Shown: one piece after another, positions 1-10,984 of the stretch
Numbering within the stretch: the first letter of the stretch is position 1
Layout of the letters: every line of letters begins with the position of its first letter
Assembly (NCBI GenBank): GCA_013180625.2
Contig: SNVD02016148.1
Span: 1-64,000, forward strand
Source: Boswellia sacra
Taxonomy: Eukaryota > Streptophyta > Magnoliopsida > Sapindales > Burseraceae
DNA length: 64,000 bases
Direction: 5' to 3'
Position numbers and translations under genes: made by a program
Notes under the pieces: generated by a model
Database searches by the model: none
What the model saw: the letters and a program-made list of their open reading frames with translations, nothing else
What the model was told of the DNA's origin: nothing

Positions 1-2767
1 TTTAAGAACTTCAGCCCTAAGAACCTCTTTCATATGTGGATTTAATCTTCTTTGAGGTTGTTGGGATGTTTTGGCATTTTCCTCTAAATGTATTCTATAT
101 GTGCAAATTAAAGGGTTAATGCCTTTTATATCTTTTAAAGTCCACCCGATTACATTTTTGTGCCTTTTAAGCACTTCTATCAACTTACCTTGTTGCTCGT
201 ATGTGAGGAATGAAGAAATTACCACTAGATATGTCTGATTCTCCCCAAGATATGCATATTTCAGTCCTTCAGGTAAGGGCTTCAATTCTAACTTGGGAGC
301 TTCATCTTCCTTGCTTTCATTCATTTGCCCAATTCTTCAAATCTTGATTTTGAGCCTTTTTCCATCACCTGTGCACAATCCAATAAAGAGCATATCATCA
401 GAAAGATCAGACTCTTAAGTTCCATGCTTGATTCTATGATTTCTCTGAGAATTTCAAAGGGTCAAGAACTCCCTTTTTTGGATGTGATCTTCCACAATAG
501 ATTCAATTACATTGGCTTCATCAACTTCATCTTCTTCTTCATTTGGTTTTTTGCACATATTAAAAACATTAAGTTCTAATGTCATGTTCCCAAATGATAG
601 CTTCATGACTCCATTCCTGCAATTAATCAAAGCATTAGAGGTAGCTAGAAATTGACGCCCTAAAATAACAGGAATTGAATTGCTTACTTCTACTGGTTGT
701 GTGTCCAAGACGATAAAATCCACTGGGTAAATGAATTTATCGACTTGAACTAACACATCTTCTACTATTCCTCTTGGTACTTTAATTTATCTATCAGCAA
801 GCAAAAGAGTGACAGAAGTTGGTTTTAACTCACCTAGATTGAGTTTTTGAAAAACTGAGTATGAAAGCAAATTCACACTAGCACCAAGATCAAGTAAAGC
901 TTGTTCAATTTTATGGTCTCCAATAACACATGAAATTGTAGGACAACCTGGATCCTTATATTTCACTGTATTATTATTTTGAAGAATAGCACTTACTTGC
1001 TCGACTAGAAAGACCTTCTTTTTCACATTCAGTTTTCTTTTCACAGTGCACAAGTCTTTCAAAAATTTTGCATAAGAAGGTACCTGTTTGATCACATCAA
1101 GCAAGGGAATGTTGACCTTTACCTGTTTGAAAATTTCAAAGATTTTAGAATTGTGAGTTGGCTTCTTTGGTGTAGCTAATGCTTGAGGAAATGGAGGCAC
1201 AGATGATGATTTGGTTTCTTCTTCGCTAGGTGTTGGGTTGGCAGCCTCTTCCTGTCCTTTAGAGATCGATTCTTCTTCTTTCTCACAAGGATTAGGAATG
1301 TGTTTTTCAACAACCTTACCATTGCGAAGGGTCATGACTGACTTGGCTTGGTCAAAATAATGGTTATTTGAATTCCCTTCATTTGAGTTAGATTGATCTT
1401 TGGGGTTTTGCAATGTTTGAGAAGGAAATTTTCTTTTCTCTTGGATGCTACATGTAGATGCAAATTTTGCAAGAGTTTCTGACAAATTTGCTAGTGTTTG
1501 AGTAGTTTGACTATTGAAAGTCTCTTGCTTTGTAATGAATGAATGCAATGTTTCTTCAAAGTCATTCCTAGGAGGAGGAGCATATGCATGATCATGAGAA
1601 TTTTGAAAATTTTGTTGTGTTTGAAAAGGGACTTGTGAAGATTGTGCATGATTATCATTTTTCCAGCTAAAATTTGGATGATTTCTCCAACCAGGATTGT
1701 AGTTTGTGAATATGGATTGTGATTTGGCCTTTTGAAAGTGTTCGAGGCATTGGCTTCTTCATGGAGACATTCCCTAAAGGCAGGCAAAGTTGGACACTTA
1801 TCAGTAGAATGGTCATTGTCATCACAAATGTTACAGACATTTTCTTGAATAGAATTCAATTGATCACTCTTTTTCATTTCTAAAGCCTCGACTTTTCTAG
1901 CTAGGGATGCATATTTGGCTTAAAGGTCATGGTCTTCCCTAAGGTTATAAATACCTCTATGGGATGTCGAGGTTTGGGCCTTGCTTGGTACCTCATAGGT
2001 GCCAGCAGTGTCCCAATTTTGTGCCTTTTCTGCTAAGGAATCTAGGAAGTCAAGTGCTTCCTCAGGGTCTTTTTCTTTAAATTCTCCTCTACACATTAAT
2101 TCTACTAGTGGCCTATCTTGAGGTGTTAACCCTTCATAGAAGTGTGCAACTATTCTCCAAGTTTCGAAACCATGGTGAAGACAGGTATTAAGTAGTTCCT
2201 TATATCTATCCCAACATTGGTAAATGGTTTCCCCTTGTTTCTGAGAGAAATCAGAAATTTGTCTTTTAAGAGAATTTGTTCTATGGGTAGGAAAATTTTT
2301 TTTCAAAATTGTTGTTTCATCTCATCCCATGAACTAATGGAATTCGACCTCAAATTTTGTAGCCATGTTCTAGCTTTATCTTTTAAAGAAAAAGAAAAAA
2401 GCTTTAATCTAATGGTGTTTATGCTATAATTTGGGTTAGTGTAGGAGCTACATACCTCTTCAAAGAGTTTCAAGTGGGAATATGGGTTCTCCATGTCAAG
2501 GCCATGAAAAGTGGGTAGAAGTCGAACAAAACTTGGTTTGAAATTGAAATCGATTAAATCTGGAGGAGAAACTACACAAGATGGTGCACTAGTCCTTACC
2601 GGATTCATGTAGTTTCCGAGGGTTCTTCGTTGGTTTTGATTATTTTGTTGCGAACGGTTGTCCCCTTCATCCGTGAATATTTCCTCATGATTGTTGGCCA
2701 TGTTTTCTAAGGAAGATGATGTTTTTCTAACAAGTCTACCACTAGATGTTCGTGACCAAATTTTCAT
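1..2767 (-). pseudogene. gag-protease-RT polyprotein remnant of the Athila-like element
   Basis: The frame likely starts with the ATG at 2765-2767 (MKIWSRTS). Gag spans about 2700-1900 and contains the retrotransposon gag core (FKPSFVRLLPTFHGLDMENP, then WDRYKELL and HFYEGL). A zinc knuckle follows (CNICDDNDHSTDKCP, about 1830-1790). The aspartic protease lies at about 910-620 with the active-site block LLDLGASVNLL and the later block VILGRQFLAT. The first 240 bases read on the minus strand as the N terminus of reverse transcriptase (GWTLKDIKG, PQRRLNP). The frame is broken near 2303 in a T-run, by an in-frame TAA at about 1918-1920, by a frameshift near 1500-1550 and by a TAA just below 790. 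It is a decayed copy, not a working gene. Confidence 0.85.
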
Positions 2768-2896
2768 GCAAGAAAGAGAGAAGAAAAGAGAGGAAAAGAT
2801 GAACACACAAAAAAATAATAATAATAAAAAATAAAAAAATTTAGATCTAAGATAAGAAAAGAGAATACTTACAATTTTGCACGCCAATTTTTACCT

Positions 2897-2914
2897 TCCC
2901 CGGCAACGGCGCCA
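2897..2914 (-). other. Primer binding site, tRNA-Asp type
   Basis: The plus strand reads TCCCCGGCAACGGCGCCA, the 3' end of plant tRNA-Asp including CCA, so the minus-strand transcript can pair with that tRNA over 18 bases. It sits 6 bases from the LTR edge at 2921. This primer choice is typical of Athila-type elements. Confidence 0.9.
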
Positions 2915-2920
2915 AAAACT

Positions 2921-4291
2921 TGACACATCCGAAAAAGGATTGTCTCCCAAGTATAGGAGTGTCGAAGTAATAAACCCGGTAAGACCGGGGTCGATCCACG
3001 AGGAAGGGAATTTTAGTCGCTACAAATTGTAAGCTAAGCAAATACGATATGATGATGACAAGATAATATCAATAGGTATAAGTAAAGAACAAGTTCTTAA
3101 ACAATAAAAAAGAATAACACAAGAGAAATTAACACAATAATAATGAAAGCTAAGGTTAGGGGATCCGCCCTTGATATTTCGAATAAGGATAATTAGTCCA
3201 TTTTAGTTATATGAATTATATTTGTTTCATTACCAATATTTATACCACTTCTTGTAAATGGGTTCAAGCATCCAATGTGCCAATCACCTTATGTCTACAA
3301 CAAATCAAGGTTCCTAACTAGATTCGTGTCGGTAAGGAAGAACCATACATCATCTAGAAAGGATCCAAGCATTTGATGTGTCAAGGATTGTCGACAATGG
3401 ATCAAGACCTCCACTTTACGAGTGGTGTCAAGATTGATTAAGAAATTAAATATAAATCATATTGAATAAAAATCATAAGATTAAGATTATTAAGCAAATA
3501 TTGGGTTAGAGAATCCTTATTCTCATATCAAGGGTTTCACCCTTTCACCTTAGCAAAGAGAAATTAGAAGAAAATTATAATAGAAAGAAAATAAAATGCA
3601 AGAAAAAGAAAATTCATTAATAACAGAAACACACAAAACACAATACAAGATCCTAGCCAAAGCCAAAATGTTCCAGCCAAGGCCAAGATGCCCCAATGGG
3701 TCACAAGACACCTCTATTTATAGATACATCTAGGGGCAAACTTGTCAAATTACAAGGGCATAATTGTCAAATATTAGTTGTAAATATCTTTGACAATTAG
3801 GATCATTAGGCACTGACTTTGACCATTAATTTTGACATTGAAATGTTGAGAATTTTTATCACATGTCTTCATAAAAGTTGTAGATATTTCTCTCAGCTTT
3901 CTAGAACATATTGATTTGCATAATTTGGATACATATTTTGAGAGATACGATCCAAATACTGAGGCCTGGTCAGACTGGGCCGAGACTATAGATGGGTTTA
4001 TTTCAAGCCCAATTTTGGTCCACTAAGAGCCCGAATTTGATGATGCTTGTGAAATGCAATCTTGTAGACAATTAAATCAGCTTTCCAAAACATTAATAAT
4101 TGCACCATTCTGATCTATAAATAGAGAGTTATGACCATTTTACCGAACCTATAACAAAACCAAAATTAAGAGGAATTAATTCCAAAGATACAAATGCTAC
4201 AAATATGCTTAAGTTGAGGAATTCAATGACACTATTAATACAATATGATGAACTAAACTCTTATTAAACATGCATATTTAAGTGTTCATCA
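2921..4291 (-). repeat. 5' LTR of the Athila-like element (about 1.37 kb)
   Basis: On the plus strand the repeat opens with TGACACATCC and closes with GTTCATCA, giving short TGA...TCA ends. One side abuts the tRNA-Asp primer site and the other abuts interrupted copia coding sequence. There is no coding potential inside. The partner LTR is off the left edge, so the exact end and the target duplication cannot be verified here. Confidence 0.75.
3714..3722 (-). promoter_or_regulatory. LTR TATA box
   Basis: TATAAATAG on the minus strand, about 800 bases before the primer site within the Athila-like LTR. This is the probable element promoter. Confidence 0.5.
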
Positions 4292-6461
4292 GTGTTGTTG
4301 AAAGGAAAAACAGGACTATCCAAGAAATGGCTAGGACCATGTTACTTGAAAATAATTTGCCAAAATATTTTTGGGCCGAAGCCGTCAATACCGTATGCTT
4401 TATAATCAATAGAGTCCATATTAGAGCTTTAATAAAGAAAACTCCTTATGAACTTTGGAAAGGAAGAAAACCCAACATTGGATTTTTTAAAGTTTTTGGA
4501 TGTAAATGTTTTATTTTAAACACCAAGGATAACCTTGGAAAATTTGATGCAAAGCCGATGTTGGAATTTTTGTTGGCTACTCCAACCATAGTAAAGCATA
4601 TAGAGTTTTTAACAAAAAGACTCTTACTATTGAAGAATCTATGCATGTTGAATTTGATGAAACTAATGTTATTTCTTCAAAGAATTTAGATGATGATATT
4701 GTTGAGGTAGAAGGCAAATCAAGGAATCAAGGCTTGATGAAAAGAGCCAAGATAAATTACAACTTCAACAAGAAAAGCTTGAGGAAGTAAATGATTCTTC
4801 CCAAGAATTACCAAAGGAATGGAGGTATGCAAAAGCTCACCCTAAAGATCTCATTATTGGTGAACCATCACAAGGTATGAAAACTAGATCTTCTTTTTAG
4901 AACTTTTGTAATCATTTTGCTTTTGTCTCTCAATTTGAACCAAAATCTTTTAAAGAAGCTGAAAATGATGAAAGTTGGATTTTGGCTATGCAAGAAGAAT
5001 TGAATCAATTTGAGAGAAATCAAGTTTGGGAATTAGTCCCTAGACCCAAAAATCATTCTATTATAGGCACTAAATGGATTTTTAGAAATAAAGTAGATGA
5101 AAATGGCACCATTATTAGAAACAAAGCTAGACTTGTTGCTCAAGGATACAATCAAGAAGAAGGTATTGATTATGAGGAAACCTTTGCACCGGTTGCTATA
5201 TTAGAATCAATTAGAATGTTGTGTGCATTTGCATGTTATAAAAATTTTACATTATATCAAATGGATGTCAAAAGTGCATTTTTAAATGGTTACATTATGG
5301 AGGAAGTATATGTAGAGCAACCTCTTGGTTTTCAAAATCATGATTTTCCAAACCATGTTTTCAAACTCAAAAAGGCACTTTATTGGCTTGAAACAAGCAC
5401 CAAGAGCATGGTATGATAGATTGAACAAATTCTCATTGATAATGGTTTCGAAATGAAAAAGTTGATACTACTCTTTTTGTTAAAACAAAAAAATGATGAT
5501 TTATTAATTGTTCAAATCTATGTTGATGATATTATATTTGGTGCTACTAATGTCTCTATGTGTGAGGAATTTTCTAAGTGCATGCAACAAGAATTGAAAT
5601 GAGCTTAATGGGAGAATTAAATTTCTTCCTTGGACTTCAAATCAAGCAATCAATAGATGGGATCTTCATAATCAAGCTAAATACCCAAGAGATCTTCTCA
5701 AGAAGTTTGGCATGGATAATTCAAGGACATATAACACACCTATGGGTACATTAACCAAGCTTGATAAAGATGAGAAAGGAAAAGATGTTGAGGTAACAAA
5801 GTATCGAGGTATGATTGACTCTCTTTTGTATTTAACTGCTAGTAGACCTGATATTATGTTTAATGTGTGTATGTGTGCTAGATTTCAATCTTGTCCAAAG
5901 GAATCTCACCTTAAAGCTGTCAAAAGGATATTTAGATATCTTCTTGGAACCATAAATCTAGGTCTTTGGTATCCTAAGTGTGAGAATTTTGATCTAATTA
6001 GTTATTCCGATGCGGACTTTGCTGGAAGTCTTCTTGATAGAAAGAGCACTAGTGGCTCTTGCCATTTTCTAGGACATGCACTAGTCTCATGGTTTAGTAG
6101 AAAACAAAATTCTGTTGCCTTATCAACCGCGGAAGTCGAGTATATTACAGTAGAAAGTTGTTGTGCACAATCTCTTTGGATGAAACAAATTTTAAAAGAT
6201 TATGTTGTTGTATTTGATCATATTCCCATCAAATGTGACAATACAAGTGCCATCAACATTTCAAAAAATCCCATACAACACTCTAGGACTAAGCATATAG
6301 AGATTAGACATCATTTTATTAGAGATCATGTGCAAAAAGGTAATATTTCCTTAGAATTTATTCCCACCGATAAACAATTAGCCGATATATTTACTAAACC
6401 CCTTAGTCAAGATAGATTTTCTATAATTAGAAGAGAATTAGGCATGTTGGATATGTCTTAA
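4292..6461 (+). pseudogene. copia pol remnant: integrase C terminus, RT, RNase H
   Basis: Integrase resumes as VVERKNRTIQEMARTML, followed by the copia integrase C-terminal block (YELWKGRKPNIGFFKVFGCK). RT begins near 4970 ([48 protein letters not shown]), with the catalytic YVDDIIFG at about 5520. RNase H and the C terminus run from 5712 to 6461 (SRPDIMF, SYSDADFAG, ALSTAEVEY, LADIFTKPL) and end at TAA. Damage includes an in-frame TAG near 4899, frameshifts near 4690 and 5400-5460, and a small break before 5700. The gene cannot give one polyprotein. Confidence 0.88.
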
Positions 6462-6942
6462 TTTTGCTTTAATAAGATAATCTTTGAATGGTAGCATATG
6501 TTAAGGGGGAGAATATATTTAGGGGGAGTAGTTAATTTGGTTACATTTTTTGATGATAACAAAAGGGGGAGAAATAGTTGGATTGCTTATATTCATAACA
6601 AGTGCCATTTTTTTGTTTATTCTTGATTTTATTTTCATACTTTATTTTAGATATTATTTGAAAGCAATCAATGGTTTGTTATCATCAAAAAGGGGGAGAT
6701 TGTTAGCCCTAAGGCTACATGATAATTTTGATGATAACAATACACATTGATTAATTGAGATTTACTAACAGGTTTATTTATGTGCAAGAGTAAGATCATT
6801 GAAATAATTTTAAAATCAAGAAGAGGCTTATTAAAATGAAGTGTTGAAGCTAAGGAGAAGACTACATGTTAAAGGCACCAAAGTTTCAGAACAAGGATTG
6901 ACTCAAGGAATGTGACACATGAGCAATGTTCAATCAATTGGT

Positions 6943-7620
6943 CATATATATCTCTACAAATATCCAAATGACGTGATTCTTGAGCCTTTGGAAATATTAC
7001 TCAATTTATAACATTTCATATGTTTTAAAGAAATTCAAATTTCAAGCATAAGGTTGTCTAAATCATCCTGCAAGTTGAAAGACAAATGGAAGCAGTTGAC
7101 ATGAGCACCGAATACTCTTTTGGACATATCTTGAGCTAGAAAAATCAAAATGACTTGATTCTTATGGAATTGGAAAGAGAACATAATGAGGCATATTTCA
7201 TATGTTTTGAAGAAATTCAAATTTCAAATGAAAGGCCGACATAATTGACATGCAATTTGGTGGACTGACACAAGGAAGAAAAATCAACTCACATGAGCAC
7301 CGAATGGTGTTTTGGCCATATATTAAGATAGAGATATCGAAATTCTTTGATTCTTAATGTTTTGGAAATCTTATTCAAATATTCAGATCTTTTATGTTTT
7401 GAAGAAATTCAAATTTCAAACAGAATGTTGACAGAATTATCATTCAATTCGATGGACTGACACAAGGAAGAAAAATCAAGTCACATGAGCACCGAATGGT
7501 GTTTTGGCCATATCTTGAGCTACAGATATCCAAATGACTTGATTCTTGATGCGTTGGAAAGCTTATTCAAATGTTCAGATATTTTATGTTTTGTATATTT
7601 TCAAATTTCAACAAAACATT
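6943..7620 (+). repeat. 185-191 bp tandem repeat in the SIRE LTR
   Basis: Units begin near 6943, 7124, 7316 and 7507 with CATATCTTGAGCTA-like sequence. They share a motif GAAGAAATTCAAATTTCAAA and end with ACATGAGCACCGAATGG. The units are clearly diverged from each other, so the array is old relative to the element. It lies upstream of the TATA box, where LTR enhancer repeats are usually found. Confidence 0.75.
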
Positions 7621-7710
7621 GACAAAAATGCCTGACAAGATTACAGTTTTTATGGTGGGCAGAAAATTTGGAGTTGGTGTCTTCACTTGACTAAGTTCAT
7701 CCCATTTGCC

Positions 7711-7719
7711 TATAAAATG
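7711..7719 (+). promoter_or_regulatory. LTR TATA box
   Basis: TATAAAATG within GCCTATAAAATGAGCCC, downstream of the long tandem repeat and upstream of the 65-bp array. This is the probable U3/R promoter of the SIRE-like LTR. Confidence 0.5.
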
Positions 7720-7924
7720 AGCCCTTCTCCCATGCATTCAAGAAGAGCAAGACAAGCATTTTATCAAAGCAAAAAACAAGAGAAATATCAAGTCTAGAGA
7801 GCTTTTATATTCTTTATCTACTCTTTGAAGAGAGTTATATTTTTGTTGTAAAAATTATCCTTGTTCTTGTATTGTGGTGAGAGTGAGATATTCTTGTAAA
7901 GGATAATAGTTATCCTTGAGAGAA

Positions 7925-8190
7925 CTCTTGTTGTGTGTTATCAAGAGTTGAAGGAAGTTTCCTTGGTGAGGTTGTTCATCAAGAAGAACTCTTGGTGTGG
8001 TGTTATCAAGAGTTGAAGGAAGTTGCCTTGGTGAGGTTATTCATCAAGAAGAACTCTTGGTGTGGCGTTATCAAGAGTTGAAGGAAGTTGCCTTGGTGAG
8101 GTTGTTCATCAAGAAGAACTCTTGGTGTGGTGTTATCAAGGGTTGAAGAAAAAGTCTTGGTGAGGTTGTTCATCAAGCAAGTTGTAAAGA
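7925..8190 (+). repeat. 65-bp tandem repeat in the transcribed part of the SIRE LTR
   Basis: The motif GAGTTGAAGGAAGTT recurs at 7945, 8010 and 8075, with a variant at 8140, giving a period of 65. Each unit also has TTCATCAAGAAGAACTC. The same array occurs inverted at 13450-13690 and in scrambled form at 14281-14540. Confidence 0.85.
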
Positions 8191-8560
8191 TTTCTACAAC
8201 TTAGTGGAAAGCTTAGCTCGTGGAGCTAGGAGCCCGTGGACGTAGGCAAGGTTTGCCGAACCACGTAAATTGAGTTTGCACTCTCTCTATCCCTATCTCT
8301 TTATATTTACTTGCACTTGTGATTGTTCTTTATTGCTATTCTCTTGATTGCATTCTATTTTCATCTTCTTCACCTTTATTTTCAAAGAAAGAGTTAAATA
8401 ATTTTGATCTTTTAAGAAAAGTTTTCTAAATCCATTTTTATAATAAAAACCCAATTCACCCCCTCTCTTGGGTTGCCATACCTGGGTCAACAACACATAC
8501 ATACATACATATATGGGAAGGATCATCAGCCTTTTAAAATTATATTCTGTTTTACATCAT

Positions 8561-10868
8561 TGTCGACACTAAATTTTTAAGGCTCAATAGAGGAATAAAG
8601 ATGAATGTCTAGTAAAAACAATGACCAAAATACCCTTGGAGACCAAGAAGAGAAGGGTGAGAAAGAATTGGTAAAAGGTCTTGAAAACTGACATGTGACT
8701 TTAAAAATTCATAGAAATTAATCCAGGAAGAATCAGATGGTGAGTCATGTATCGTTGTGAAGCTACAAATGTCTAGTTTTTGTAGAAATTTATAGCTTAT
8801 AGATCGAAGTTGAATTCGAGAAGTTATGTGTGATCAAATGAGCAAAGGTATGAAGGGACTACACTGAAAGATGGCAAAATAGGAAGGGCTGAAGAAATAA
8901 CAGCCACCTGGTAGTCGAGAACAGCCACTCGACCATCTGACTGCCACCCGACTATTGAGTGATGGCGAGCGAATGTTAGATAGCCGGCCGGCCGGCTGTT
9001 CCTTGCGTAATTTTGGAAAATTTCTTTTAAAACCTTCATTTTTTAGAATTTGCTTCCTTTTTAGAATTCAACCTTCATCTATATAAACCCCTCCCTTCTC
9101 ACTTTCCAAGGCATATCGAATTCTGAAGAATTCTCTCTTCTTCCTCTTGAAGACATACTCGAGAACTCAAGGAGTTTTTTCTAGTTTAAAATTTTCAGGC
9201 GTTCTATTGCTCTAAATCCGGAAAGGTACGTCTTGAGAGCAGAATTCTCTCCTCCCTCCTATCTTCTTTTTTATTTTCCTTGCTTAGAATAAGCATGTTT
9301 AGGGTTTAATTTTATGCTTATAAGCATGTTTAGGGTTTTATGAATTGTCTAACCCTTATTTATTTTGCGAGATGAAAAATCGTGTTGAGGTAAGTCCGCT
9401 ATCTCTTCTTTAATAGAATCATGCTTAGGAGTTTAATTTCTTTGCAAGAGCTTAGAAATATGTTTAGGAGTATATGATTAGAATCATGCTAGGACAAGTT
9501 ATTTGCTTTGATGAATACTAGGAAATAGCATAGAATAGATAAGAATTATCATTTTGCCTTGAATAACTTGTTTGATGTTGATTGCTTGAGTTGGGTAAGA
9601 ATATACCATGATTAGGCTAGGATTGCCATGCTAAGGCTAGAAATGCCAAGAAATTAATATGAATAATGCTAGAATAGCAATTGGTAGAATTGACATGGTA
9701 GAGTTTGGTAGAGTTTATTAAATCTAGGCTAGAATGCCATGATTTTAGATTATGACTTTGTATGATTTATAATGTATGAATGTTTGTATTACATAAGTGT
9801 AATTGTGTGATGCCATGAAGTGGTTGTGGACTCACATTGATGGTAAGAGACCAACACTAGGAATGGATGACTTAACGTCTGAATAGAGGTCTAATAGATG
9901 TTGCATAGACTCATATATGGTGATGAGGAATTCATCATCTATTGGATCTCGAATAGACCATTTGTATTTGACATTTAAACTTATGTTATGGATGAACGTA
10001 CATTTTAGAATTTATTTTATTGAAGAAGAAAATAAAACGTACATTTTGTTTTCTTTGCGGACGCTTAGAATCATGACCAAGAGAACATGTCTAGAATCTT
10101 GCTTAAGAGCACATGATTAGAATCATGATACGAAAGCTTATTTGCTTTGATGAATGCTAGGAAATAGCATAGAAGCCCTTGAATGCCATGATTGATGTTA
10201 GATGTTTGAATTAGGTTAGAATATGCCATGAATGCCATGTTTAGGCTAGAATAAGCCACAAGAATCATGTTTTAGGCTAGAAATGCCATGATGATACATA
10301 AAATAAAAAATACTAGAATAAGCAATGGGTAGAATCGCCATGATAGAATTTATCAAAATCTAGGCTAGAATGCCATAATATTAGATCATGACTTTGTATA
10401 ATTTATGCATGTATGAATGTTTGTAAATTGAGAAGTGTAATTGTATGATGCCATGAAGTGATGGTGGACTCACATTGATGGTGAGGGACCATGACTTAGA
10501 ATGAATGTAATATACATATGTATGGAATATTTTACTATTTTATTACAAATGATGTAATCCTCTTCCCATTCCCCCATGTTTGAAAGGAAATGTAATCCAT
10601 TCTCTTCCCTCTTTCTTTGTATGAATATATAACTGTTTTGATTGAACAACCACTTAACATGCTTAATAAAGATAAAAATGAAAATGTGTGCATAAAATGA
10701 ACCATTTTAAGCGGACTAAGTAACAATACGAGATATTCTTATTTGGTATTTCCTAAGTGGAGGCCGGATTCACATCTAAGTGAGTCAAAAGACTCAAACC
10801 TAACTTCCTGAACCCATCTCTGAAGGGATGACGGTAGTTTAGGTCCCAAATTGCCCCATTCATTTTCA
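8561..10868 (+). repeat. LTR-like forward repeat, possibly Tat/Ogre type (copy 1)
   Basis: The stretch opens with TGTCGACACT, has a TATA box (9080-9087) and no coding potential. It is followed at 10883 by TGGCGACTCC, which resembles the primer site of Tat/Ogre-type gypsy elements. The second half holds an imperfect repeat of about 370 bases (9481-9850 versus 10122-10490), rich in GGCTAGAATGCCATGA. I infer an LTR plus primer site; no partner LTR or protein is visible, so the class is uncertain. Confidence 0.4.
9080..9087 (+). promoter_or_regulatory. Candidate TATA box in the LTR-like repeat (copy 1)
   Basis: TATATAAA followed by CCCCTCCC. The identical site in copy 2 is at 15445-15452. Confidence 0.4.
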
Positions 10869-10984
10869 ATTGAATAATTGGGTGGCGACTCCTTTCTCCA
10901 GACATGCCCATGGCTCGTTTGTGTTTTCTTAAGTCTTAAATGAGGCTTTGACATAGTGTCGTGGTCGTAAAGGCTTTTCCGGGG

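Larger units (their letters stand above)
1..4291 (-). mobile_element. Athila-like Ty3/gypsy retrotransposon, 5' half, cut by the window edge
   Basis: Read on the minus strand the order is LTR (2921-4291), tRNA-Asp-type primer site (2897-2914), gag, protease, then the start of reverse transcriptase at the left edge. The second LTR must lie outside the window. The long LTR, tRNA-Asp primer and gag type fit the Athila/Tat branch of Ty3/gypsy; the branch name is inference. The LTR edge at 4291/4292 falls inside a copia integrase reading frame, so this element landed in an older copia element. Several stops and frameshifts in gag-pol show it is inactive. Confidence 0.85.
4292..8492 (+). mobile_element. 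SIRE-like Ty1/copia retrotransposon, 3' half
   Basis: The element starts in mid-integrase where the Athila-like LTR ends, then runs through RT and RNase H, a series of AAGGGGGAG polypurine blocks (6500-6700), and a 3' LTR from 6701 to 8492. The purine tract GGGGGAGAT directly before TGTTAG and the LTR end GGGTCAACA are typical of SIRE/Maximus-type copia elements. The 5' half should lie left of the window, beyond the nested insertion. Confidence 0.88.
6701..8492 (+). repeat. 3' LTR of the SIRE-like element, about 1.79 kb, with two internal tandem arrays
   Basis: The repeat starts with TGTTAGCCC after the polypurine tract and ends with GGGTCAACA at 8484-8492, giving imperfect inverted ends. 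It contains a TATA box at 7711, about 3.6 copies of a 185-191 bp repeat (6943-7620) and about four copies of a 65-bp repeat (7925-8190). Related LTR pieces lie inverted at 13136-13980 and forward at 14281-14860, which confirms the right boundary. Confidence 0.82.
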
